Shown here one piece after another: positions 1 to 8,831 of a DNA stretch of 64,000 nt; the stretch's first letter is position 1; each line of letters opens with the position of its first letter. The notes beneath the pieces were generated by a model, which was given only the letters and a program-made list of their open reading frames with translations, had not been told where the DNA came from and ran no database searches. Position numbers and translations under genes: made by a program. Origin of the DNA: Asanoa hainanensis (lineage in GTDB: Bacteria; Actinomycetota; Actinomycetes; Mycobacteriales; Micromonosporaceae); assembly GCF_900188485.1 (NCBI RefSeq), contig NZ_FZPH01000003.1, forward strand, positions 558,001 to 622,000, read 5' to 3'.

Positions 1-152
1 TCCTGCTGCGCCTCGGTGCAGGTCTTGCGGTTGCCGCACATGAGCTCGGCGGGGTTGTTCGGCGCGGCGAAGAACAGCCCGAACGTCAGCACGCTGACGG
101 TGATCAGCGTCGTGGCCGCGAGGAGCAGCTTCTTGATGAAGAACCGCAGCAT
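1..152 (-). CDS. oligopeptide ABC transporter permease, DppB-like (partial, 3' end outside window)
   Basis: Only the first 50 codons are present. The protein begins MLRFFIKKLLLAATTLITVS, a short basic N-terminus followed at once by a hydrophobic segment (about residues 8-28), then a polar stretch with Pro-Asn-Asn-Pro. That is the usual start of DppB/OppB inner-membrane permeases of peptide ABC importers. It follows the DppC-like gene by 11 bases on the same strand, so the two are surely co-transcribed. The C-before-B order is the reverse of the classical dpp/opp order. A G-rich stretch directly after the upstream stop codon may act as ribosome-binding site. Substrate cannot be inferred; the binding protein and ATPases are not in the window. 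Confidence 0.75.
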   Translation of the reverse strand, partial: MLRFFIKKLLLAATTLITVSVLTFGLFFAAPNNPAELMCGNRKTCTEAQQ

Positions 153-163
153 CGGCGCGCCCC

Positions 164-1180
164 CTACCGGTCGGACTTCGGGTCGAGGGCGTCGCGCAGC
201 GAGTCGCCGAACAGGTTGAACGCCAGCACCAGCGCGAAGAGGGTGAAGCCGCCGGTCAGGGTGAAGGCCGGGTCGTCGCGCACGTAGTTGACGCTGTCGG
301 CGATCAGCCGGCCCAGGTCCGGGGTGGGCTCGAGGATGCCGATGCCGAGGAACGACAGGGCCGCCTCGGCGGTGATCAGCGCGGGCACGTTGAGCGAGAA
401 GGTGACCAGGATCGGCGCCCAGAGGTTCGGCAGCAACTGGCGGAACAGCACGTGGCCGAGGCCGGCGCCGGACGCGCGGGCCGCCTCGACGAACTCCCGC
501 TCGCGCAGGGTGAGCACCTGGCCGCGGACCAGGCGGGCGCTGTAGGTCCAGTTGAACAGCACGAACACGACGATCAGCAACACCGGCCGGAACCAGGAGG
601 CCTCCTGGTCGGTGGGCCCGTAGCGCTGCGCCACCGCGATCGGCACGAACGCGAAGCAGAAGATGTAGAACGGGAACGCCAGCGTCAGGTCGGTCAGCCA
701 GCTCAGCACCGCGTCGACCTTGCCGCCGAGATAGCCCGCCACGATCCCGATCACCACGCCGAGCATGATGGTCAGCAGCGCGGCGGTCAGCGCGACGAGC
801 AGCGACGTGCGCATGCCGTAGACGATCTGGATGAGGATGTCGCGGCCGAGCCGGGGCTGGACGCCGAGCCAGTGCTCACTGCTGACGCCACCGAGGTAGC
901 CCAGCGGGTTGCCGTTCCCGTCGAGCTTGTCGGAGAACCGGTCGAGCGGGCCCTTGCCGTAGACGCGCTCGATCAGGGGCGCGGCGATCGCGACGAGTGC
1001 GAAGAACAGCAGCGCGCCGCCGCTGAACCAGGCGGTGCGGTCGCGCTTCAACCGCAGCCAGGCGAGCTGTCCGGGCGACCGGCCGAGGATGCCTTTCTCG
1101 GCGGTGGTCGAGACGTCGGCGGGAGGCTCGTCAGGCGTCGAGACCTTGAGACCAACCGGTCCGGTGGCGCCATCCGTCAT
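164..1180 (-). CDS. oligopeptide ABC transporter permease, DppC-like
   Basis: 338 residues. A long cytoplasmic N-terminus precedes a first membrane helix (about 50-70), then a periplasmic loop containing HWLGVQPRLGRDIL, the conserved region before the transport domain of OppC/DppC permeases, and about five more helices. The EAA loop that docks on the ATPase is visible near residue 231 (EAARASGAGLGHVLFRQLLP). The start is supported by the strong site GGGAGGTGA about 10 bases upstream. It works in the cytoplasmic membrane as half of the translocation channel with the DppB-like partner encoded next. Family assignment is firm; peptide versus other substrate is not. Confidence 0.88.
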   Translation of the reverse strand: MTDGATGPVGLKVSTPDEPPADVSTTAEKGILGRSPGQLAWLRLKRDRTAWFSGGALLFFALVAIAAPLIERVYGKGPLDRFSDKLDGNGNPLGYLGGVSSEHWLGVQPRLGRDILIQIVYGMRTSLLVALTAALLTIMLGVVIGIVAGYLGGKVDAVLSWLTDLTLAFPFYIFCFAFVPIAVAQRYGPTDQEASWFRPVLLIVVFVLFNWTYSARLVRGQVLTLREREFVEAARASGAGLGHVLFRQLLPNLWAPILVTFSLNVPALITAEAALSFLGIGILEPTPDLGRLIADSVNYVRDDPAFTLTGGFTLFALVLAFNLFGDSLRDALDPKSDR

Positions 1181-1376
1181 GGGCTTCGGTCACCTCCCTT
1201 CCGGGGTCGTGCACTGTGCAGTGAACGCTTCGGGTGCGAAAGGAAGTTGCATCCGACCGCTGGCGCTGAAAGTAAGCTACGACCACCGGCCTGTCAGCCG
1301 GGTGGTTGGTAACGACTCTGCATCGAGGACGCGTTATGTCTCCGGTCGGGTTCGCGCACGACGCGGAATCGTGACC

Positions 1377-1382
1377 TAGGCT
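1377..1382 (+). promoter_or_regulatory. -10 element (TAGGCT), leaderless start for tldD
   Basis: TAGGCT ends 7 bases before the GTG start of tldD, leaving no room for a Shine-Dalgarno sequence. Transcription would start at or next to the GTG. Confidence 0.5.
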
Positions 1383-1389
1383 CGGGCAG

Positions 1390-2817
1390 GTGACCCATTT
1401 CGACGCGGCGGCCGCCGCCGTCCAGGCCGCTCTCGATGCCGGGGCGCGCTACGCGGACGCGCGGGTGATGCATCGCCGCACCGAGTCCATGTCCGCGCGC
1501 AACGGCGAGATCGAAGACCTCAGCCAGGACGAGGACGCCGGTGTCGGCGTACGCGCACTCGTCGGATCCGGTTGGGGCTTCTACGCCGTACCCGACATGT
1601 CCGACCCAGCCGCCCGCGCGGCCGGCACCCGCGCCGCGAAGATCGCCGCCGCGAGCGCGAGCGTGCCCGGCCCCGCCACCGGCCTGATCCCCCTGCCCGC
1701 GGCGACCGGCTCGTGGTCGTCGCCCTGCGAGATCGACCCGCTCAGCGTGCCGCTCTCCGACAAGGCCGAGCTGATGGTCGGGCTCACCACCACGATGCGT
1801 GAGCACGGCGCCGACCTGGCCGAGAGCCACTACCGCATCTGGGACACCGCGAAGTGGTTCGTCTCCAGCGAGGGACACCGCATCGACCAGCGGTTCCGCG
1901 AGTGCGGTGGCGGCATCACGGCGACCTCGATCGGCGACGGTGAGTCGCAGCGCCGGTCCTACGGCAACCAGTACGGCACCCGGGGCTGGGAAATGGTCAC
2001 CGGGCTCGACCTGCCCGGCAACGCGGCCCGGGTCGCGATCGAGTCGCGCGAGCTGCTGACCGCGGCACCCTGCCCGGCCGGGCAGACCTCGCTGATCCTC
2101 GGCAGCGAGCAGATGGCACTCCAGATCCACGAGTCGGTGGGGCACGCGATCGAGCTCGACCGGATCCTCGGCTGGGAGGCCGCGTACGCCGGCACGTCCT
2201 GGCTCGACCTGAGCCAGCTCGGCTCGATGCGCTACGGGTCCGCGCTGATGAACATCGCGATCGACCCGACCATCCCGGGCGCGCTGGGCAGCTTCGGCTT
2301 CGACGACGAGGGCACCCCGGCCGCCGCCCGGTACGCGGTGCACGAGGGCCGCTGGGTCGGCGTGCTCGCTGGGCGCGACTCGGCCTCGGTGGCCGGTCTC
2401 GACTACGCCGGCAGCGTGCGGTCCGACGGCTGGGCCCGGCTGCCGATGGTGCGGATGACCAACGTCGGGCTGGAGCCCGGGCCGCACACGCTCGAAGAGA
2501 TCATCGCGAGCACCGACGACGGGATCTTCATGGACACCAACCGGTCGTGGTCGATCGACGACCGGCGGCTCAACTTCCAGTTCGGGTGCGAGATCGGCTG
2601 GGAGATCAAGAACGGCAAGATCGGTCGGATGCTGCGGAACCCGACCTACACCGGGATCGGCCCGACCTTCTGGCAGTCGATGGACATGCTGTCGTCGGAG
2701 GTCACGGCCTGGGGCATCCCGAACTGCGGCAAGGGTCAGCCGGGCCAGACCGGGCACACCGGCCATCCCGCGGCTCCGGCCCGGTTCACTGACGTACGCG
2801 TGGGGGTGACGGGCTGA
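1390..2817 (+). CDS. tldD: metalloprotease TldD
   Basis: 475 residues, the usual TldD length. The zinc-binding motif HESVGH is visible with H247, E248 and H252 (HExxxH), and the C-terminal half carries the conserved beta-rich TldD/PmbA domain. TldD and TldE form a heterodimeric protease; in other bacteria it trims unfolded peptides and matures some ribosomally made peptides such as microcin B17. The GTG start sits 7 bases after a -10-like hexamer. The next gene, tldE, overlaps it by one base (TGATG), so both are made together. No precursor peptide gene was recognised nearby, so the substrate is unknown. Confidence 0.93.
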   Translation: MTHFDAAAAAVQAALDAGARYADARVMHRRTESMSARNGEIEDLSQDEDAGVGVRALVGSGWGFYAVPDMSDPAARAAGTRAAKIAAASASVPGPATGLIPLPAATGSWSSPCEIDPLSVPLSDKAELMVGLTTTMREHGADLAESHYRIWDTAKWFVSSEGHRIDQRFRECGGGITATSIGDGESQRRSYGNQYGTRGWEMVTGLDLPGNAARVAIESRELLTAAPCPAGQTSLILGSEQMALQIHESVGHAIELDRILGWEAAYAGTSWLDLSQLGSMRYGSALMNIAIDPTIPGALGSFGFDDEGTPAAARYAVHEGRWVGVLAGRDSASVAGLDYAGSVRSDGWARLPMVRMTNVGLEPGPHTLEEIIASTDDGIFMDTNRSWSIDDRRLNFQFGCEIGWEIKNGKIGRMLRNPTYTGIGPTFWQSMDMLSSEVTAWGIPNCGKGQPGQTGHTGHPAAPARFTDVRVGVTG

Positions 2818-4199
2818 TGTCGGCGGAGCTCGATCTCGCGGGCCGGGTCGTCGACCTGGTGCGCCGGTTGGCCGGCAGCGGCGCGCAGGCGGAGGTGCTG
2901 GTCGACCACACCGCGCTGGCCTTGACCCGGTTCGCCAACTCGGGGATCCACCAGAACGTGGCCGACGCGACCACCGCCGTCCGGCTGCGCGTCCACCTCG
3001 ACGGCCGGACCGTCGGCGGCTCGACCACAGTGGTCGACGAGGCCGGCCTGACCGCGCTGGTCGAGCGGACCATCGCGGCGGTGTCGCTGACCCCGGCCGA
3101 CCCCGGCTGGCCCGGCCTCGCGCCGCCCGCGGCGCTGGTCACGGACGGCGCGTGGGACGAGTCGACCGCGCAGGCGACGCCCGACGAGCGGGCCGCGCGG
3201 GTACGCGCCTTCGTCGACGCGGCCGAGGGCCTGGAGACGGCCGGCTACTGCCGCACCGTGCACTGGTCCGGCGCCTTCGCCAACAGTGCGGGCCAGTCCG
3301 TCGCGGGCCGGGCGGCCGAGGCCGCGATGGACGGCATCGCGCGGGTTCCGGGCTCCGACGGCGTCGCGCGGCTCGGCTCGCGCCGGCTCGCCGACCTCGA
3401 CGGCGCGGTGCTCGGCGGGCGGGCCGCGCTCAAGGCCCGGGCCGGCACCGACCCGGTCGAGCTGCCGCCGGGCCGCTACGAGGTCGTGCTCGAGCCGACC
3501 GCGGTGGCCGACCTGCTGACCAACTTCGCGCTGTACGGCTTCAACGGCAAGCTGCACACCGAGCGGCAGTCGTTCGCCGAGATCGGGGCCGCCCAGTTCG
3601 ACCCGGCCGTGACCATCGTCGACGACGTGACCGCGACCGCCGGTGTCGGCATCCCGTTCGACGGCGAGGGCACGCCCAAGCGGCCGGTCACCTTCGTCGA
3701 CGCGGGCATCACCACCGGCGTCGCGTACGACCGGCGGTCGGCGGCCGAGGCGGGCACGGTCTCCACCGGGCACGGGTGGCCGGGCGGCAGCGCGTTCGGC
3801 CCGGTGCCGGCCAACCTGCGGCTGCTGCCCGACGAGGGTGCCCCGACCGCGGCCGTGGCGGGCCCGGCGGCGGACGGGCACACGGCCGCGCTGCTGTCCA
3901 CGATGGAGCGGGGGCTGCTGGTCAGCGACTTCTGGTACACCCGCGTGCTCGACCCGAAGACCCTGGTGGTGACCGGGCTGACCCGCAACGGCGTGTGGCT
4001 GGTCGAAGACGGCGAGATCACCCGGCCGGTCCGGAACTTCCGGTTCACCCAGTCGTATCCGCTGGCCCTCGGGCCCGGTGCGGTGCTCGGGGTCGGTGGC
4101 AACGCGATCACGCCTGCGGACAGCTGGGACATGTTCGGCTTCACCGGCCCGTCGCTGCGGCTGGCTTCGTGGAACTTCACGGGTGGCGCGTCGGGATAG
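2817..4199 (+). CDS. tldE: TldE/PmbA family metalloprotease subunit
   Basis: 460 residues. It is related to TldD over its whole length but lacks the HExxxH zinc motif, as expected for the non-catalytic partner that completes the channel of the TldD-TldE heterodimer. The C-terminus (DSWDMFGFTGP, then a Gly-rich end) matches the family pattern. The ATG start overlaps the tldD stop by one base, giving translational coupling. There is no terminator before the next gene, 10 bases downstream, although that gene appears to have its own -10 element inside the end of tldE. Confidence 0.9.
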   Translation: MSAELDLAGRVVDLVRRLAGSGAQAEVLVDHTALALTRFANSGIHQNVADATTAVRLRVHLDGRTVGGSTTVVDEAGLTALVERTIAAVSLTPADPGWPGLAPPAALVTDGAWDESTAQATPDERAARVRAFVDAAEGLETAGYCRTVHWSGAFANSAGQSVAGRAAEAAMDGIARVPGSDGVARLGSRRLADLDGAVLGGRAALKARAGTDPVELPPGRYEVVLEPTAVADLLTNFALYGFNGKLHTERQSFAEIGAAQFDPAVTIVDDVTATAGVGIPFDGEGTPKRPVTFVDAGITTGVAYDRRSAAEAGTVSTGHGWPGGSAFGPVPANLRLLPDEGAPTAAVAGPAADGHTAALLSTMERGLLVSDFWYTRVLDPKTLVVTGLTRNGVWLVEDGEITRPVRNFRFTQSYPLALGPGAVLGVGGNAITPADSWDMFGFTGPSLRLASWNFTGGASG

Positions 4200-4202
4200 A
4201 TT
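4197..4202 (+). promoter_or_regulatory. -10 element (TAGATT), leaderless start for the 4210 gene
   Basis: TAGATT overlaps the tldE stop codon and ends 7 bases before ATG 4210, the same geometry as other putative leaderless genes in this window. Confidence 0.45.
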
Positions 4203-4209
4203 CGTCTGT

Positions 4210-4857
4210 ATGACGACCCCGCCACCCCCGCCGTATCCGAGGTCGCCCGACGCGCCCGATCCGGATAATTTGGACAAAGAGCCCAGCCCGGATACCTTGC
4301 CGGCGGCCGATTTCGCTCCGGACAATAAGGACAATCGCCGGCCGCGGTGGCTGGTCATCGGGATCGTGGCCGCCGCCGTCGTCGTGGTGCTCGGTGCCTG
4401 CACCGGCATCTCGATCGGCGTGGCCCGGTTCGTCGGCGCCGTCGACGAGGCGAGCGCGGACAGCCACGACCGGGTGCGGGTCGACGACGCCTGCCGCGCG
4501 CTCGAGGTGCGGCTCAACCGGGTGGCGCCGCCGGGCTCCACGGCCGGTCCGCGCCAGCGCGCCGTCGCGATCCGCAACGAGAACGCCGCTCTCCAACCGT
4601 TCCTCGACGACCTGCGCCGGGTCGCCGAACGCGACCGGGGCGACCGCGCCGACGACCGCGACGTGAACATGTGGACGGAGCTCGTCGAAGCCCGCACCGC
4701 GTACGCGAACGCGCTCGACCGACAGGCCAGTTCCGGTGCGCCGGCGTTCTTCGTCGCACCGAGCGGCGACCGCGACCGTCCGGTGCTGGAGCGCCTCGAA
4801 GACCGCCACCGCGACTGTGCGCCGTCCGTACGCCGGCTCGGTGCTCCTGATCTGTAA
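4210..4857 (+). CDS. hypothetical single-pass membrane protein
   Basis: 215 residues, not recognised as a named family. A Pro/Asp-rich cytoplasmic N-terminus (about 1-45) leads into one hydrophobic helix (about 47-75, with a Cys in the middle) and an extracytoplasmic, charged, largely helical domain of about 140 residues with two Cys residues that could pair. I chose ATG 4210 rather than the longer in-frame extension because the latter runs into tldE and because a -10-like hexamer lies 7 bases upstream. It lies between tldE and the sdh operon but nothing links it to either. Confidence 0.7.
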   Translation: MTTPPPPPYPRSPDAPDPDNLDKEPSPDTLPAADFAPDNKDNRRPRWLVIGIVAAAVVVVLGACTGISIGVARFVGAVDEASADSHDRVRVDDACRALEVRLNRVAPPGSTAGPRQRAVAIRNENAALQPFLDDLRRVAERDRGDRADDRDVNMWTELVEARTAYANALDRQASSGAPAFFVAPSGDRDRPVLERLEDRHRDCAPSVRRLGAPDL

Positions 4858-4976
4858 GCGCGTCGAGCGGATTGATCACACCCGCTGGCACCTCTTGGAG
4901 CCGCTTGTTTCCCCCGGCGTAACGTGTGCACCGTCACGCGCCGGCCAGCGGCCATAAGAACCTTGCGGGAGACTTC

Positions 4977-5780
4977 ATGACGACAACGGCGACGAGGCCG
5001 GTCGGGGCGCAGGCGCGCGCCTCGATTTCGGCTCGGACGTTGCGTACGGATCGATGGTGGATAGCGCCCCTCATCACCGTGATCGGGCTGAGCGCCTGGA
5101 TCGCCTACGCGACCGTCCGGGTCTACATGCACAAGTGGTTCTTCGTGGAGGACTACCACTACCTGACGCCGTTCTATTCGCCCTGTCTTACCGACAGGTG
5201 CGGCGACGCGGCGGAGTTCGGCACCTTCCTGCCGAACTGGTGGATCATCCCGGAGGCGGCCCTCACGCTGCCGTTCCTGCTGCTCTTCCGGCTGACGTGC
5301 TACTACTACCGCAAGGCGTACTACCGGTCGTTCTGGCTTTCCCCGCCGGCCTGCGCGGTGCCCGACGGGCACAAGACCTACTCCGGCGAGACGCGCTTCC
5401 CGCTGATTTTCCAGAACGCTCACCGGTACGCGTTCTACGCCGCCGGCATCATCTCGGTCATCAACACCTGGGATGCCATCAAGGCGTTCCACAGCCCCGA
5501 GGGATTCGGCTTCGGGCTCGGCAACCTCATTCTTATTTTGAATGTGGTCATGCTCTGGGCCTATACGCTCTCCTGCCACTCGTGCCGGCACATCGCGGGC
5601 GGGCGGCTCAAGCACTTCTCCCGCCACCCGGTGCGTTACCGCTTCTGGACGTTCGTGTCCAAGCTGAACACCCGGCACATGCAGCTGGCCTGGATCACTC
5701 TCGCGACGCTCGCCATCACGGACTTCTACATCATGGCGGTCTCGGCGGGATGGTTCGGCGACGTGCGGTTCATCAACTGA
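4977..5780 (+). CDS. sdhC: succinate dehydrogenase membrane anchor, Sdh1 type (long SdhC)
   Basis: 267 residues, much longer than the roughly 120-residue SdhC/SdhD of classical enzymes and close to the 273 residues I recall for M. tuberculosis Rv0249c. About five hydrophobic segments are visible. It anchors SdhAB and passes electrons to menaquinone. The published mycobacterial Sdh1 (type F complex II) carries a Rieske-type [2Fe-2S] cluster within its membrane subunit; here C200, H201, C203 and H205 lie within six residues in a membrane-edge segment, with another Cys pair at C70/C75. Which residues bind iron is inference. Start ATG 4977 follows the site GGGAGA; the longer reading frame upstream lacks support. 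Confidence 0.88.
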   Translation: MTTTATRPVGAQARASISARTLRTDRWWIAPLITVIGLSAWIAYATVRVYMHKWFFVEDYHYLTPFYSPCLTDRCGDAAEFGTFLPNWWIIPEAALTLPFLLLFRLTCYYYRKAYYRSFWLSPPACAVPDGHKTYSGETRFPLIFQNAHRYAFYAAGIISVINTWDAIKAFHSPEGFGFGLGNLILILNVVMLWAYTLSCHSCRHIAGGRLKHFSRHPVRYRFWTFVSKLNTRHMQLAWITLATLAITDFYIMAVSAGWFGDVRFIN

Positions 5781-5790
5781 GGCGACTGAC

Positions 5791-7701
5791 ATGACTGAGC
5801 GAATCGAACGACACCACTACGACGTCGTCGTGATCGGCGCCGGCGGCGCCGGCCTCCGGGCGGCGATCGAGGCACGGCTGGCCGGCAAGCGGGTCGCCAT
5901 CATCTCCAAGTCGCTGTTCGGCAAGGCCCACACGGTGATGGCCGAGGGTGGCGCCGCCGCGGCGATGGGCAACGCGAACTCGCGCGACAACTGGCAGGTG
6001 CACTTCCGCGACACCATGCGCGGCGGCAAGTTCCTCAACAACTTCCGGATGGCCGAGCTGCACGCCAAGGAGGCGCCGCAGCGGATCTGGGAGCTGGAGA
6101 CCTACGGCGCGCTGTTCGACCGCACGCCGGACGGCAAGATCTCGCAGCGCAACTTCGGCGGCCACGAGTACCCCCGCCTCGCGCACGTCGGTGACCGCAC
6201 CGGCCTGGAGCTGATCCGCACGCTCCAGCAGAAGATCGTGTCGCTGCAGCAGGAGGACAAGCGCGAGTTCGGCGACTACGACGCCCGGATCCGGGTGTTC
6301 GCCGAGACCACGATCACCGAGCTCCTGCTCGACGGCGACCGGATCGCCGGCGCGTTCGGCTACTACCGCGAGTCCGGCGACTTCCTGCTGCTGCAGGCGC
6401 CCGCGGTGGTGCTGGCGACGGGCGGCGTCGGCCGGTCCTACAAGGTCACGTCGAACTCCTGGGAATACACGGGCGACGGCCACGCGCTGGCCCTGCGCGC
6501 CGGCGCGACGCTGATCAACATGGAGTTCCTCCAGTTCCACCCGACCGGCATGGTCTGGCCGCCCTCGGTCAAGGGCATCCTGGTCACCGAGTCGGTCCGC
6601 GGCGACGGCGGCGTCCTCAAGAACTCCGAGGGCAAGCGGTTCATGTTCCAGTACGTCCCCGACGTCTTCCGCAAGCAGTACGCGGAGACCGAGGAGGAGG
6701 CGGACCGCTGGTACACCGACCCGGACAACAACCGGCGCCCGCCGGAGCTGCTGCCCCGGGACGAGGTCGCCCGCGCGATCAACAACGAGGTCAAGGAGGG
6801 TCGCGGCACCCCGGCCGGCGGCATCTACCTCGACATCGCATCGCGTCGCTCGGCGGAGTACATCCAGAAGCGCCTGCCGTCGATGTACCACCAGTTCAAG
6901 GAGCTGGCGGACGTCGACATCACCAAGGAGCCGATGGAGATCGGCCCGACCTGCCACTACGTGATGGGCGGCGTCGAGGTCGACCCCGACTCCGGCGCGG
7001 CGATGGGGCACGTGCAGGGCCTGTTCGCGGCCGGCGAGGTGTCCGGCGGCATGCACGGCTCCAACCGGCTCGGCGGCAACTCGCTGTCCGACCTGCTGGT
7101 GTTCGGCAAACGGGCCGGCGAGTACGCGGCGAGCTACGTCGACGGCATCGAGAAGCGTCCGACCGTGCCCGCGGCCGACGTGGAGGCGGCCGTCGACACG
7201 GCGCTCGCCCCGCTCACGCGGGAAGCCGGCGAGAACCCGTACAAGCTGCAGCAGGATCTTCAGGCCGTGATGGGCGACCTGGTCGGCATCATCCGCCGCA
7301 AGGGCGAGCTCGAAGACGCCCTGACCCGGCTCGCCGAGCTGCGCGAGCGGGTCGCCAAGGTCGGCACGACCGGCGGCCGTCGCTACAACCCGGGCTGGCA
7401 CCTGGCCCTGGACCTGCGCAACATGCTGGTGGTCTCCGAGTGCACCGCCAAGGCGGCGCTGGAGCGGGAGGAGTCGCGGGGCGGCCACACCCGCGAGGAC
7501 TTCCCCGCGATGTCCGCGAAGTGGCGGACGGTCAACCTCGTCTGCTCCCTCGACGGCGACAAGGTCCGGCTCGAGCACAAGCCGCTGCCGAAGATCCGTC
7601 CGGAGCTGATCGGGCTGTTCGACCGCACCGAGCTTTCGAAGTACCTCACCGAGGAAGAGCTGGCGGACTTCGACGCGTCTGCCGAAGGGGCTGGCAAGTA
7701 A
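5791..7701 (+). CDS. sdhA: succinate dehydrogenase flavoprotein subunit
   Basis: 636 residues, the long SdhA form of the actinobacterial Sdh1 complex (Rv0248c-like). The N-terminal Rossmann motif GAGGAGLRAA (about 17-26) binds FAD. H47 in KAHTVMAEGG is the residue that carries covalent FAD in the family. Substrate-site segments are visible: CHYVMGGVEVD (about 389-399) and MHGSNRLGGNSL (about 422-433). The enzyme oxidises succinate to fumarate in the TCA cycle. It starts 10 bases after sdhC and its stop overlaps the sdhB start (TAATG), so C-A-B is one operon. Confidence 0.96.
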   Translation: MTERIERHHYDVVVIGAGGAGLRAAIEARLAGKRVAIISKSLFGKAHTVMAEGGAAAAMGNANSRDNWQVHFRDTMRGGKFLNNFRMAELHAKEAPQRIWELETYGALFDRTPDGKISQRNFGGHEYPRLAHVGDRTGLELIRTLQQKIVSLQQEDKREFGDYDARIRVFAETTITELLLDGDRIAGAFGYYRESGDFLLLQAPAVVLATGGVGRSYKVTSNSWEYTGDGHALALRAGATLINMEFLQFHPTGMVWPPSVKGILVTESVRGDGGVLKNSEGKRFMFQYVPDVFRKQYAETEEEADRWYTDPDNNRRPPELLPRDEVARAINNEVKEGRGTPAGGIYLDIASRRSAEYIQKRLPSMYHQFKELADVDITKEPMEIGPTCHYVMGGVEVDPDSGAAMGHVQGLFAAGEVSGGMHGSNRLGGNSLSDLLVFGKRAGEYAASYVDGIEKRPTVPAADVEAAVDTALAPLTREAGENPYKLQQDLQAVMGDLVGIIRRKGELEDALTRLAELRERVAKVGTTGGRRYNPGWHLALDLRNMLVVSECTAKAALEREESRGGHTREDFPAMSAKWRTVNLVCSLDGDKVRLEHKPLPKIRPELIGLFDRTELSKYLTEEELADFDASAEGAGK

Positions 7702-8750
7702 TGGGAGAGAAGCGCCAATTCAAGGTTTGGCGGGGTGACGAGACCGGCGGCGACCTGCAGGACTACCAGGTCGAGGTCAACGAGGGTGAGGTCGTCCTCG
7801 ACATCATCCACCGGCTCCAGGCCACCGAGGCGCCCGACCTCGCCTGTCGCTGGAACTGCAAGGCCGGTAAGTGCGGCTCGTGCTCGATGGAGATCAACGG
7901 CATGCCGCGGCTGGGCTGCATGACCCGGATGTCGACCTTCTCCGAGACCGAGACGATCACCGTGACGCCGCTGCGGACGTTCCCGGTGATCCGGGACCTC
8001 GTCACGGACGTCTCGTTCAACTACGAGAAGGCCCGGGAGACGCCCGCCTTCGCGCCGCCGGTCGGTGTCGCGCCGGGTGAGTACCGGATGCAGCAGGTCG
8101 ACGTCGAGCGCTCGCAGGAGTTCCGGAAGTGCATCGAGTGCTTCCTGTGCCAGAACACGTGCCACGTGGTACGCGACCACGACGAGAACAAGAACGCGTT
8201 CTCGGGTCCGCGCTACTTCATCCGCGCCGCCGAGCTGGATATGCATCCATTGGACGCGCGGGAAGACCGGAAGACGTACGCTCAGCAGCATCAGGGTCTC
8301 GGGTACTGCAACATCACGAAGTGCTGCACCGAGGTGTGCCCTGAGCACATCAAGATCACCGACAACGCGATCATTCCGATGAAGGAGCGCGTGGTGGACC
8401 GTAAATACGATCCGCTGGTGTGGCTGGGCAGCAAGATCTTCCGCCGGCACCCCGACGACGACGAGTTGGTACAGTCCGGCTCCAGCCATGCGGTTTCCGC
8501 GGGCCCCGCCATGACCGGCGTGGACCTTCCGGACGCACACGAACGCACCGAGGAGCAGGAAGTGGAACGAGGCGTCAACTGGCACCGGCGGGTCGGGCCC
8601 GCGCAGCTTCCGGCGGTGGGCGCCAACGGCCGCCTGGGCGTCAGCGAGGCCGCGTTCGACCGGTCCGGTGCCGCGTCCCCGTTCGGCGACGACGTGGAGT
8701 TCCCGCTGCCGCCGCGCGACCTGAACTACGCGCACCCGGACCAGGACTGA
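7701..8750 (+). CDS. sdhB: succinate dehydrogenase iron-sulfur subunit with C-terminal extension
   Basis: 349 residues. Residues 1-250 form the usual SdhB. The [2Fe-2S] ligands are C53, C58, C61 and C73, and the second domain has C144, C147, C150, C154, C203, C208/C209 and C213 for the [4Fe-4S] and [3Fe-4S] clusters. It relays electrons from FAD in SdhA to the membrane subunit. Rv0247c, the related protein I recall, has 248 residues; this one carries a further 99 residues that are acidic, Pro/Gly-rich and have no motif I recognise. The extension stays in frame with no stop between residue 250 and the terminator, so it appears genuinely encoded. ATG 7701 overlaps the sdhA stop by one base. Confidence 0.94.
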   Translation: MGEKRQFKVWRGDETGGDLQDYQVEVNEGEVVLDIIHRLQATEAPDLACRWNCKAGKCGSCSMEINGMPRLGCMTRMSTFSETETITVTPLRTFPVIRDLVTDVSFNYEKARETPAFAPPVGVAPGEYRMQQVDVERSQEFRKCIECFLCQNTCHVVRDHDENKNAFSGPRYFIRAAELDMHPLDAREDRKTYAQQHQGLGYCNITKCCTEVCPEHIKITDNAIIPMKERVVDRKYDPLVWLGSKIFRRHPDDDELVQSGSSHAVSAGPAMTGVDLPDAHERTEEQEVERGVNWHRRVGPAQLPAVGANGRLGVSEAAFDRSGAASPFGDDVEFPLPPRDLNYAHPDQD

Positions 8751-8760
8751 GCTTTTAGAA

Positions 8761-8789
8761 AGGCCCCCGGCTTCGGCTGGGGGCCTTTT
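8761..8789 (+). terminator. intrinsic terminator of the sdhCAB operon
   Basis: An 11-bp stem (AGGCCCCC plus three inner pairs) closed by a TTCG tetraloop, followed by TTTT. It begins 10 bases after the sdhB stop codon. The inverse orientation could also serve the convergent Nudix gene. Confidence 0.85.
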
Positions 8790-8831
8790 GCTGTCCGTAC
8801 GCGCGCCCGGCACCGGCCTTTGCCGGCCTTG

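Noticed and set aside
4926-4976. Longer N-terminus for SdhC
   Set aside because: The extra residues contain no conserved pattern, and ATG 4977 has a ribosome-binding site.
2736-5792. A 1018-codon open frame on the minus strand opposite tldD-tldE-sdhC
   Set aside because: It is the antisense shadow of well-supported genes. It has a Pro/Arg/Asp-rich composition typical of high-GC opposite frames and no domain.
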